From Diphasiastrum complanatum (lineage: Eukaryota; Streptophyta; Lycopodiopsida; Lycopodiales; Lycopodiaceae), in contig CM055100.1 in NCBI GenBank assembly GCA_029204225.1, positions 7,514,713-7,578,712 on the forward strand: 64,000 bases of DNA. Direction: 5' to 3'. A model generated the notes under the pieces. The model saw nothing but the letters and a program-made list of their open reading frames with translations, was not told where the DNA came from and did not search any database. Position numbers and translations under genes: made by a program. Shown here piece after piece: positions 22,931 through 33,705 of the stretch; position 1 is the stretch's first letter, and each line of letters opens with the position of its first letter.

Positions 22931-25787
22931 ATGTCGGACAAGCTTATTTGCAACTGTGAGCTGTGTGTGAAAGATCAGTGGAGTGGTCATGAAGACCCTG
23001 AAGGACTGGAGTGCCATGTCCAGTTGGAGGGGCAGTTAGAAGAGCTTCTTGTGAAGAACTTTGAATCCATATTCAAAGATGCAATGAGCAAAGTTGTTTG
23101 TTTCAATGGCCAGAGTGCAGAGGAAGCAAGCAGGTTTTTTCAGAAGGATGGCTGTTTTCACGGTGTGAAAGATGCGCTTTCGAAAATTGTCCATAAGACT
23201 TTGCTCCTTTTGGCAAGGAATACCGCGAACTTAAATGATGTAGGAGAGCAGGTTATAGATTTCAAAGACCTTGAGAGGTCTGTTCTTGAAGAGATGATAA
23301 GTGCTCTTAAAGATGCACACCCTATGGTGAGGGAAGGTGATGCTACTTGTTATTTACCCACAAATGACATGAACACGGCATTGACCACACATCAATTGCA
23401 AAGTTTCTCCATTGCTTCATCAGGGGAGAATGAAATTGATTTTCCGCCCCCTGCTGGTTCATGTCAACGTTCAATCGAAAATTTAGCACAGCTGGCAGAT
23501 GAATGTGCAGGTGTCTCCAGTGATTCATCGAATTTGCACTCAGCCCCACTGCCAGTTCTAGAGCATGAATTTCTCTTTTCAAGGTGTGGATTTATGGGCT
23601 GTGTCTGTCCTGGTTCAGAATTTCCATTTTCTCAAAACAAAGTGCAAGAGCCAAACCTCCCTACAGGTGCGAAGGTTGATAACCAGAACCATGAACAATT
23701 TCCAACTTCATTTACACCTTGTTCTGTTGCCTTGGCCACTGGAATCGCAGAACTTCCAGCTTCTCAATTTTCGGATTACAATACCGAAGGCGTCGCCCTT
23801 TGCATAGGCCTGCCCTTTTCGAAGGTTGCAACACCCTTTTTGCCGTCAAAGGTCTCAGCTAAAAATGCCCACTGTGCTCTTATCTCACGGGTCAGAGGCC
23901 GACTCTTAGAAACACCATCTGAGAGATCTGCCACAGTTCAAACAGGAATCTCTATGCTGCAGGGGTCATTGCAAAACGAAACTGCATTTCTTTCATTAAG
24001 ATCTGGATCTGAACTAGACTGCAATAAGGACTGCAATCAGGAGAGCCAGACCAGGTCATCTCTTTGGAAAAACCAGCTTGATTCAGACTGTTTGCAAAAT
24101 GAAAACCATATGCAGAACGCAATCAAGAATTGTTCATCTGTTACTTGCCCCAAAAATTTGCATTGTCGGAATGCTGGGTGCATTGATGAAGGTAGTTTAA
24201 TTGCTGCTGGAAGAGAACTCTCCTTAACTTTGGCTTCAGGAATTGAGATGCCCAAGAATCAATTTCTAGATCAAATAAGTGATGAGCATAACCAAGTTGC
24301 AGATGAGGTTGGTAGCAATAACCTGTATTGCTTGGAAGAGCACAGTGTATCATTGGATAGGAAGGGGCATGTACTTGAGGATTTGCAACAACGAATCAGG
24401 GAACTTGAAGTGGAGGTTCAAGAGCAAACACAATGGGCTCAGGAGAAAGTTCTACAGGCCGCATCAAAATTGAGCAAAGATTATAGTGAATTGAGGGCAC
24501 TGAGGATGGAGCGAGAAGAAGCTTCTTGTTTGAAAAAGGAAATACAGGTTCTAGAAGAGAGCTCCAAGAAAAAAGCCTCAGAGTTGGAGGTAGCTTTACG
24601 CAAGACAATTGGTCAAGCAGAGTGTAGATCTGCAGCTATGCGTAGACTAGAATTGGAGAATGCTGAAATGCGTGCAGAAATGGAGGCTGCAAAGCTTAAT
24701 GCTGCTGAATCAGAAGCATCTAATAATGTTGTTATGAAGAGAGAAAAAAAGGCTTCAAAAAAAGAAAAAATATGGGAGAGACAGCGAGCAAAGTTACATG
24801 AGGAACTTGCAAGGGAGAAACGGAAAGTATCTGATTTGCAGAGCCAGCTGTTGCAGATCAAGGAACAAAAGCATCAAGCAGAGGTCTGTTTGTTGAATTC
24901 ATATGCATTTTTTTGCCTTCTCCTTATTCATTTTAGCAACATTGTGCCATGATGTTAGGGCTGCATTCTTGAAAATAACTTATGTTCAATGAAAGGAAGC
25001 CGTCTACCACTTTTAAGTTTGAAGCTTCCCTCAGGGACCGTATGCTAAAACATTCCTACTTGTCATGATCTCCCAATAAGAAATTCATGATAAAAAGCAA
25101 GATGAAAAGATTAGGAGTAGGTGGATTTCACGAAACTAGAAATGACCTGTCGATGAAAGCTTTCATGCTTGTATAAAGCTTTAAAATTTGTTTAAGACAG
25201 TAGACTGCATGGGTGGATCCCATAAAGTCAGAAACATATATGTTTCAGTGTTATCCAACACTTACCAACCATGCATTTGGTTCTTCTAGGTGAGGTTGAG
25301 GCAGGAAGTCAAGGTCAGAGAGAGCATTATGAACCTTGCAGTGTCAGAGACGAAAGCAAAGGAACAGATTGAAGCTACTATAAAAAGAAAAGAAGCTTCT
25401 CTTAGACAGAAGGCTGAGGCAGATGAGCTGAAACATCAAGATGATATTCGACGGTTGGAACATGAAATATCACACCTATCGGCTGCAAAAATTGTACCTT
25501 TGTACCATCTACCGACTGATATAGACTCTGGAACATCTCCACTCAATAATTCTCTTGCGCTTGAAGAATCCGCAGACAGACAGAGTCCATCCACAGAAGA
25601 CATCCTAAGAGAGAGAGACTGTGTGATGTGCATGTCGGAGGACAGATCAATTGTCTTTTTACCATGTGCACATCAGATCATATGTGTCAAGTGTAATGTG
25701 CTGCATGAGAGGCAGAGCATGAAAGATTGCCCATCATGTCGGACACCCATTCAGCAACGAATCAAGGTGTATGGTGTCAATATCTAA
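22931..25787 (+). CDS. coiled-coil RING-HC E3 ubiquitin ligase (MIP1/RF298-like)
   Basis: Two exons, 22931-24883 and 25290-25787, joined at GAG/GTCTGT...TTCTAG/GTG in phase 0, give 816 residues. I chose ATG 22931 (MSDKLICNCELC); the open frame extends seven codons further upstream only from a TTG. N-terminus: a Cys-containing start, then a helical region (about 35-130) with LEELLVKNFESIFKDAM and VKDALSKIVHKTLLLLA, like the N-terminal domain of plant MND1-interacting protein 1 and RF4/RF298. A Ser-rich low-complexity middle is followed by a long coiled coil (about 480-716). The C-terminal C3HC4 RING has ligands C762, C765, C777, H779, C783, C786, C798, C801 and ends in VYGVNI. By family it transfers ubiquitin from an E2 to target proteins; substrates are unknown. 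No defect is seen and it looks functional. Confidence 0.88.
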
Positions 25788-28028
25788 GCCGAACATTATA
25801 CTGCAAATCATTCCCATTAGAGCCAAGTTTCTCATCTGATCAGCATATTGTTTTCTCCAAAATTTTGGTTTACGATTAGTTCTCTCTATGGGAGATGTCA
25901 GTTCTCTGGTATTGAGCTCTGCATTGGATGCAATATTGTTTTATTAGAGTAAGGAACTTCACGAAGGTCCTGAAGAGAAAAGCTAGGTAAGTGATCGTGC
26001 TTCCCTCAAACTTTTTAGTACTGTCAGTTTGTGGTATATGAAACATAAAGGCTGTCACGTGAGGCTTGTAATCTCTTGTTGGAAGCGGTGGCTTACTCAT
26101 TAACATGCCTTAGTCAGGCATACCAAGCTTGGAATTAATTGGTCAATCTTTCTACTGGTAAGATTGCTGTCTTAGAGGGCTCGTTTCTTTTCTTTTTCAG
26201 ATTTTAATTGAAACTAGTGGCTTCTTCAGATCAAGGCTTGCTGTTCAACAAGCATTTTACATTTTTGTCGCTTTGTAGCAGCGTAAGAAACACATTTCGA
26301 AACAGGCCCGCTTCGAACAAATGCGTTTCTTCGTTCGAAACGTGTTTCGATGAATCATTGGTTGCATGATGTGAATAAGAAAGATAGGAGGATTTTTTAT
26401 TTTCAAATTAAAGAATGAAAACAAAACATCACGAAGTTGTTCATGGAATTTAAAAGCAGTGAGCACAACGACACTAGCCAAACGTAGAATCTCATTCTAT
26501 GCACCAACAATTGAAAGTGTTGTATGCTTGAACAATTGTGGTTAATTAGTCTCTAACCTCGAGTTAGGGAGAGCCTGGTGAGGCTAGGATCTAACTGGTG
26601 ACTCTATAATTTGAGTGGTAGCCCAAAATCAGCTAGAAAATCCATAATGGAAGTTTGGGAGCAGTTATACAACAAGTACGCCATGTAGCTTTCTGTTGTG
26701 GCTATATAACAGATAGCAAGGGCATCAGGTGAGGCATTCAAATTTGTTAGGGCCGTAAGCGATGAGAGCTCTCAATGATCATTCAGACTAGACGAGGCAT
26801 CTCCTTTGTAGGATGGGCTATATTCTTATGGGATGCCATAACTACTGCCAGTGGATTGATTGGTGATCCCGTCTTGTCTCCCAAGATTGGAGCAATCCTG
26901 GACTTGTGATTTATGGTTGGGTTGTGAGTGATATGTCGAGCACTCTATGACCTCCAGTTAACTCTAGCACAGTCTAGTCAGTGGATGATTGGCGAGCTTC
27001 ATCATAGTGTCAAAAGAACACGTTTGCAAGAGAAAGTTTGGGATTTGTATGGAGATCAATCCCAATATGACTGTGAAGCAGATTTTTGGCATGTCAGGAA
27101 AATGGTTAAATCACTTTTCTATCTTTAAGGTTGAGATTCCAAGTACAAGCAAGAAGCAGATTTTGGCATGGCAAGAAACTGGTCAGTTATTTTTCTATTT
27201 GTTAGGTTCAAATTTCTTGAATTCGAATGACATTCTAAAAAGTTAGATTGATCAATGAACAAGTATTTGATATATATATATATATATATATATATTTTAT
27301 TTGAGTGGTGGAATTTTTGATGTATAACTTTTATGGTATCAAAATATGAACAACATGCCACGATCAAGATCTAGCTAGCCTTGATGATGATTAGAATTTT
27401 CTTAGTCAGTTCTTTCATGCTGCCAACCTCATACAATATCCTATTGAATTGATGGGAATCTCCATGCTGTCAGGGTAAGGAATGAATCTTATCTTGCTTC
27501 CTATCGTGGTAGTATGAATGACGGAGTGAGGCACATCAAAATTGTTATCTCAACTACAAGTGCTACTATGACAAAGGTAGGTATAGAGCTTTGGGGAGTC
27601 TCATTTTTTTGAGGGAAAAAGCAACCTTTTTGTGGTTGGATCTCCACTTGGAGCCAAACACGGTGAGATTTTTGAGAGGTTTTTTACAAATTTTTTTGTT
27701 GTTAATCATTCGGATAATTGCTGTGATTTCATTACATGTCAGATGGGAATCTAATAGTGAGGAGTTTATGGATTTGCTATTAAAGGTACCCATATGGATC
27801 TTATGCAAGCTAGGTTACAATTTGGACTAGGGTCACCAACTTGATTATCCGAATGAATGCCATTGTAATGTGTTGTAATCATTAGAGGATGCTATTCATG
27901 TTTCAAAAGTCTATGACTCAATGGTTGTGTAGGAAAGTACAACAAGGTCACTACAAGGTGGTGAGTGTCCATATTAGTTCTATTGCTTTGGTCCTAATGA
28001 TTAATTAAACAAAACATTTCAAAGAAAA
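25788..28028. other. intergenic DNA downstream of the RING gene
   Basis: Contains the 3' flank of the RING gene, a small block of AAACGTGTTTC-like palindromes (26,285-26,352), and two diverged copies of a segment around GAAGCAGATTTTGGCATG (about 27,076 and 27,155). Also present is protein-like but unassignable sequence that probably derives from old Ty3 elements. No supported gene. Confidence 0.5.
27270..27295. repeat. (TA)n microsatellite
   Basis: 26 bases of alternating TA. Confidence 0.95.
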
Positions 28029-28105
28029 TAGTGAATGTTCTTTTTGGCAATAGCGCCTCACATAACTTTGTGATTGCTCGATTGTTGCAAAGCTATGAGC
28101 TCTCG
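28029..28105 (+). pseudogene. Ty3 aspartic protease relic
   Basis: The frame reads NVLFGNSASHNFVIARLLQS, matching the flap-side signature of Ty3 retropepsins (D-S-G-A-S/T-H-N-F-I) with the catalytic Asp-Ser-Gly changed to Asn-Ser-Ala. Downstream sequence still resembles the family but is frameshifted. It lies just left of the copia element at 28,270. Confidence 0.55.
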
Positions 28106-28269
28106 TAGAGGCTAGTAGCTATGGTGGGCACGACGGAAACAAGGATGCTATGGCGACAGCCGAGGTGTACTTTGTAGAGGATGATAGGTGGAGAGAGCTT
28201 CCTAGTATGAGCTCATTGGTCAGTCCATGACTCGTCGACCTTATGATATTGGCGTTCTCGGTAAATCTG

Positions 28270-28970
28270 TGTGAAGAATTGCCAAAAATTGGCAAATCTA
28301 GCTTGATCACAAACCATGTAGTATAATGTAAATTTTGTACATAAGTGGATTCCACACATGTGAGGCCAAGATGCCACGTGGCAACCCACTCCTAATGTAG
28401 GTTAGGTCAAGTCCATAGGGTTGGTCATGTCATTTTGGTAGTGATTCCTAGTTTATAGGACCTAAATCCTAGATTTAAGGTGAAAATTTGACCAACTAGC
28501 TATCTACCAAGCATGACTCTAGGAAATAGACTAGGGTTTCATTTTAGGTCAAGGAAAGTGAGTTAATTCCTTATTACATGCTGGAAATTCACTTAACTTC
28601 AAGAAGGAAGTCGAATTTGCTATGTATTCCCTCTCTCCATAGTGAGAAGATAGAAAACTTTTGGAGCTCATTGGCAATCTCAAGCTAGTTCACTATGTAC
28701 ATTGAGTTTTTGTGATCCAAATGAAACCAATTCAATTTCTACTTGTTTCTCAGGTTGAAGGCCGTACTACAGCCTGTAGTACACACGTGTGGGCTCGGAT
28801 TTCAATGTTTATCAATGCTTTTGATTGTTAATGCTTGTTGTTTGTCAAATTGCCAATCTAGATCAACTTTTTTTGATCTAGTTTTTTGATAGATTGTTAA
28901 GCAAGCATCCAATCACTCTTGTGGATCTTTTGTAGATCCATTTATGGTCCTAAAGTACAGTACTTTCACA
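28270..28970 (+). repeat. 5' LTR of copia element 1
   Basis: 701 bp. Contains a 9-bp hairpin, GTACTACAG-C-CTGTAGTAC (28764-28782), followed by ACACGTGTGG; the same block is in the 3' LTR. Confidence 0.93.
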
Positions 28971-29521
28971 TGGTATCAGAGCCAAGTACAAGAGCATAAG
29001 CCATTGATCTAATGCAAATCCATTTTTAGCAAGTTTTGGTGCTAAAAACTAGCATTGAGAGGGCAAGCTAGAATCTTGATTTTGGTGAGGAGATTTGATC
29101 CCAAACTTGGTAGTGGTCCAAATCCGTACTATCCACATGTGTGGGCACCTCTGAACCTGTATTTAATGCATGGTATTCATTTGATCCAAAGAAATTCAAT
29201 TTGTGAGCTTTTGATATAATTTTTGGTGGAAATCTTAGGATAAACTACCAAGATTGAGTGCCATTGATTAGATTTGACTTAGGGTCATGAGATCTAATTG
29301 ATCTAGGCTGAAATCAGGTCCTCTAAACTTGTTTTACAGGTCTTGAAAGTACATCAAAAAGTGTGAAACAGATTAAGTCATTGTTTTGTCCAAAAATAGC
29401 CAAAATTGGCAAGATTTGATTGTAAGTAGATTTCACATCATCTTATCTTCATTCCAACTTTGTGAGGGTGTGCTAGAACTGAGATTATAAGTCCATTTGT
29501 TGGATTAGAAATCTAATTTGA

Positions 29522-31257
29522 GTGAAACACTACAAGAGAGAGTTAGCTAGATACAAGAAGAGATCTAGGCTTGCACTTCATTGTGTGAAGATGAATGTGA
29601 GCAATGATTTGTTGAGAGAAGTATCAGCATGTACTAGTGCTAAAGAGGCTTGGGATTCTTTAAAATCAATCTATGAATCTAGCAACACTTCTAGAGTTCT
29701 TATGCTTAGAAATCAGATTTTGCAAAGCATGAGGAGAAGTGAGGAGAGTGCACAGGATTATGTACTCAAAATCAAGTCTCTAAATAGGGAGTTGGCTCCA
29801 TTGGAGAGAAGATTCATGATGGAGAGTTTGTACAAATTGTTTTTAATGGTCTAGGAGATGACTTTGCAAATTTGGTCCAAAGTTTTGCCATCCAAGGCAC
29901 TTTGCCAACTATAAAAAAACTTCATAGTGTATTAGTGGTTGAAGAGTGTAGGATGCTCCATGCAAAATCTAGGATGAGTTCCTTGTCTTTGCAGGATGGT
30001 GATGAGAAAGCCAATTTCTCATTCAAGGGCAAAAAGAAGACCAATGGAAAGAAGAAGCATCCAAAGGAGGCCAAAGAAGAGGATGATGCATCAAGTTCAA
30101 AGGACAAGTCAAAGCTGAAATGCTTCTTTTGTGGAAAGAAGGGGCATTATGCATCTGAATGCTACAAGAGGCTAAGAGCACAAGTGGAGGAGGACAAACA
30201 AGGAAACCTTGCAAAGAAGGAGGAGGAGGATGAAGTAGATGTATTCTTGATGGCATCTACATCCTCACCAACAAGCAATAGCAATTCAAGAGACAATTGG
30301 TGGATCGACAGTGGGGCTAGCTCCCACATGGCTTATGAAAAGGACTTTTTCTCAACCTTATACTCTTTCAATGCTGCTAAAAAGTTTGTCTTTACTACAA
30401 ATGATGAAGAGTGTAGGATAGATGGTGTTGGCACCATCTCTTTGTGTCTAGAATCCTCAAAATGCATGGATCTAGAAAATGTCCTTTATGTATCATCAAT
30501 CACCAAGAATATGTTTAGTGTTGGTCTACTCTTAGAAAGTGGTTTGGATGTCCACTTTAAGCATGGTGTTTGCTTCATCTTGAAGAATGATGTTTGCATT
30601 GCAAAGGGATTTAAACATGGAAGATTGTTTAAGTTGGAAGCTAGTGTTGCTTTTGAAAGAATGAGCTTGGCAAAGGAGGAGATCTTGGCAAAGTGTGATC
30701 TTGCTTGCATTGAGGAAGAGCATCAAAAGGAGGAAGATCTTGAGGATCAGCCTCAAAGCATGAGAGTTCCAAGGGAGTCCTCAATGACAATGGCCGAGTC
30801 ATCAAATTGCATGCAAATTGTCCATTTAAGTGTGCATCTTGCAAGGGTGGTGAGCATTGGAGAGTCTACTATCTTTGGATACTTTTTGAAAAGTAGTAGT
30901 AAACATGAGGTGACTTGTTTCTTACCTTTAAGATTCATGGTGTTTATTACTTTGTATGACAAGACAATGAAACGAGATGCTTTGAAATCTACATTTGTTG
31001 TTGATAAGGCAATTTCATTGGATAACTATTTTTGTAATAGTTTAAATAGAGTCATAAAAGATGAAACATCATTTGCTTTGGAAATCTTTGTGTCCACATG
31101 CTTTGTGCATGATCATTTCAATGTAAGGACCAAAGATTATCCTATTTCAATGATAGGAATAATGGTAGTGTTTTGCTCTTCAAGTAGAGATTGTAGAATC
31201 TACATGTTTTCAACCAAAGAATTTGTCAATGGTGGAAATGTGATCTTTCAAGAGTGA
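29522..31257 (+). pseudogene. Gag and protease-like polyprotein of copia element 1 (frameshifted)
   Basis: The Gag frame 29,522-29,854 (LALHCVKMNVSNDLLREV; copia Gag, UBN2-like) lacks about the first 50 residues present in element 2. A single frameshift near 29,800-29,818 separates it from the second frame, which continues EFVQIVFNGLGDDFANLVQS. That frame (to 31,257) has a CCHC zinc knuckle (CFFCGKKGHYASEC), the protease signature WWIDSGASSHM, and the block before integrase (VLYVSSITKNMFSVGLLLES, LFKLEAS). From about 30,770 on, roughly 160 residues (including VHLARVVSIGESTIFGYFLK) match nothing I know in copia. There is no HHCC zinc finger or DDE integrase core. Confidence 0.8.
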
Positions 31258-31284
31258 AAGATTTGTAAACTTGAAGAAGCACCT

Positions 31285-31527
31285 TTGGATCAACACCTTA
31301 TTCAATTCATTGATGGTTTGGAGTCAAGTCAAGTGGAGGAGCAAGCTCAAGACCCGAGGACTCCAAGAAGAACCATAAGTATGAAGATGGAGCCATCTAG
31401 GCTCAATCATATGGATCAAGCAAGGCAAGTTGTCTTTGGCAACAATATGTATGCACTAAATAGTTCTACTGGTGTATCTTCAAGTGCACAAAATGCCTTG
31501 GAATCCATGGCTTGGCATGATGTATAG
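31285..31527 (+). pseudogene. integrase-RT linker remnant of copia element 1
   Basis: The 80-codon frame with EEQAQDPRTPRRTISMKMEP, SRLNHM and a YALNSST block aligns with the stretch just before RT in element 2 (EEQAPNPPITPRRSSREKVE, PSRLTY). It ends at the point where RT should begin (NALESMAWHDV). Bases 31,600-31,625 still resemble the late RT segment (RSFMDI), so a large internal deletion removed most of RT and all of RNase H. Confidence 0.7.
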
Positions 31528-31735
31528 TTTTTGAAATGTGCTACATGTATATAGACACATTTGTGGAACATCTTGTAAGGGATCCTTTAAGAGGTGGTGA
31601 AAGATCCTTCATGGACATCATTATCTATTGGAGTCTCAAAAGTTCCTTGTTTGTAACTGGATTTTTTAGATACTTCTAAAAGCATTCATTCATCTAGCAA
31701 GAGAGTTGTAGATAGATCAAGCTAAATTTGAGGAG

Positions 31736-32436
31736 TGTGAAGAATTGCCAAAATTTGGCAAATCTAGCTTGATAAAAAACCATGTATATAATGTAAATTT
31801 TGTACATAAGTGGATTCCACACATGTGAGGCCAAGATGCCACGTGGCAACCCACTCCTAATGTAGGTTAGGTCAAGTCCATAGGGTTGGTCATGTCAGTT
31901 TGGTAGTGATTCCTAGTTTATAGGACCTAAATCCTAGATTTAAGGTGAAAATTTGATCAACTAGCTATCTACCAAGCATGACTCTAGGAAATAGACTAGG
32001 GTTTTATTTTAGGTCAAGGAGAGTGAGTTAACTTCCTTATTACATGCTGGAAATTCACCTAACTTCAAGAAGGAAGTCGAATTTGCTATGTATTCCCTCT
32101 CTCCATAGTGAGAAGATAGAAAATTTTTGGAGCTCATTGGCAATCTCAAGCTAGTTCACTATGTACATTGAGTTTTTGTGATCCAAATGAAACCAAATCA
32201 ATTTCTACTTGTTTCTCAGGTTGAAGGCCGTACTACAGCCTGTAGTACACACGTGTGGGCTCGGATTTCAATGTTTATCAATGCTTTTGATTGTTAATGC
32301 TTGTTGTTTGTCAAATTGCCAATCTAGATCGACTTTTTTTGGTCTAGTTTTTTGATAGATTGTTAAGCAAGCATCCAATCACTCTTGTGGATCTTTTGTA
32401 GATCCATTTATGGTCCTAAAGTATAGTACTTTCACA
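31736..32436 (+). repeat. 3' LTR of copia element 1
   Basis: 701 bp partner of 28270-28970, with scattered substitutions and compensating one-base indels; ends at the TSD ATCTG. Confidence 0.93.
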
Positions 32437-32462
32437 ATCTGGATTCTGGAACTCCTTCTTGA

Positions 32463-32915
32463 TTAATTGTTGACACTCCATAGTGTAGTTTGGCGGCTCG
32501 ACAAACATGGATACTCTTTGTCAATGTGTTTCCATGCAGGAGAATCTGAGGGTACTCTCATAACCCCATCTGAAGAATGGTGGCTAGCATGCCAATTCAT
32601 CAGTTCGCAACGAAATAATCGTTGCAATCGTGGAATTATTGAAAAATGTCGCAACCCCTTGCTTGGGATAGCGGTCCCTTGCAAATCATCTCGATATCGA
32701 GAACTCTCACATGTAGGACAATTTTTTAGTCCTTGATACTCACCACGATGCAAGGTGCAATCTTTTGGACAAGCTTGATGTTTTGTATAGTCCATTCCCA
32801 TTGCATTCAACATCTTGCGTGCCTCGGCTCTTGTCTCTAGCATGTTATTTCCTTCTGGGAGTAGTTTGCGCAATACTCTGCATATAATCAAATGAATTTT
32901 CATAACATGAAACAC
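32463..32915 (-). pseudogene. CACTA (En/Spm) transposase fragment, TNP2-type
   Basis: The 150-codon frame contains LLPEGNNMLETRAEARKMLN, AMGMDYTKHQACPKDCTLHR, GLKNCPTCESSRYRDD and IIPRLQRLFRC, ending in a DG..R.P.D..AWK..D block. These are the ordered N-terminal landmarks of plant TNP2-like CACTA transposases (LLPEGN; L.Y..IHACPNDC.L; CP.C..SR; IPRLQRLF). The catalytic part that should follow is gone, and the frame ends about 20 bases from copia element 1. Its true start is probably split among the frames upstream. Confidence 0.8.
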
Positions 32916-33026
32916 AATCGCTTATTCAACTAAAACTTTTAACTTATAGAAGTACACACTTAGTTAAATAAAAAATAATTCAATCTTCTTTATCCAAATA
33001 AAGATGTAACACTTGTATCAGTCCAT

Positions 33027-33705
33027 TTATATTTTGCTTGGAGATTCAATAGAAGTAACGTAGCAGCAGCCAAATGAGATGTCTTTGCCTCTAGGGTATA
33101 ATGGTGTATGTGATTCTTCTCTCAATTTCCTTTCCTCGTCCACAAAAGATTCGGTATCGTGTTCAATGCATTCGTTTATATTGTCATGATTTTCATAGAC
33201 ATCATTTATCATCTTGTTCATAATTTCAACTTCATCTTGCATAGAACAATTATGTTCATCACTTGAACTTGATTTTGAGAAAGAAGAAGAGTTAGGTCGA
33301 GACCGATTTGTCTTGCGACGTTGTTGTTCACCTATTCTCATCATGGCTCGTAATCCCATCCGCTCACAACGAGAAAGTTGATCTATAAGTGGCCCATGTT
33401 GATAGGATTTTCACAAGGTGTTATGGATTGGATATAATTTAGGTGTGATGACACTATGCGATGATCAGAATCCATGCAAGCAGGATCAATGTGGAGTGAG
33501 TGGATATATGAGACATAGAAATATGCATAACCTCCACATTACTCGGTGTGTAGTCACTAGTAACCTCATCGATAAAATCATCAACTAGATCTTTGTCCAA
33601 TGGCAAAGATCCAAAATCAATATATCTTATCTTGTTGATAAGATTATCAATTGTGCAAGAGGTTGACACCAACGTACTATTCTGCAAGAGAGAAAAAGTA
33701 TACAT
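33027..33705 (-). pseudogene. probable upstream part of the CACTA transposase gene
   Basis: Two minus-strand frames (33,359-33,027, Ser- and Asp/Glu-rich with EVEIMNKMINDVYENHDNIN; 33,705-33,454 with DFGSLPLDKDLVDDFIDEV) precede the TNP2 fragment in the same direction. Their acidic, helical character is compatible with the variable N-terminus of CACTA transposases, but I see no diagnostic motif. Confidence 0.35.

Larger units (their letters stand above)
28270..32436 (+). mobile_element. Ty1-copia LTR retrotransposon, non-autonomous (element 1)
   Basis: Two 701-bp LTRs, 28270-28970 and 31736-32436, start TGTGAAGAATTGCC and end TTTCACA. They differ at a modest number of sites (for example CCAAAAATTGG against CCAAAATTTGG), so the insertion is not recent. 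A perfect 5-bp target duplication ATCTG flanks it (28265-28269 and 32437-32441). The primer site TGGTATCAGAGCC (28971-28983) pairs with initiator methionine tRNA. A short purine tract (GAGGAG) precedes the 3' LTR. Internal coding is limited to Gag, a protease-like region and a linker; integrase, RT and RNase H are missing. Confidence 0.93.
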
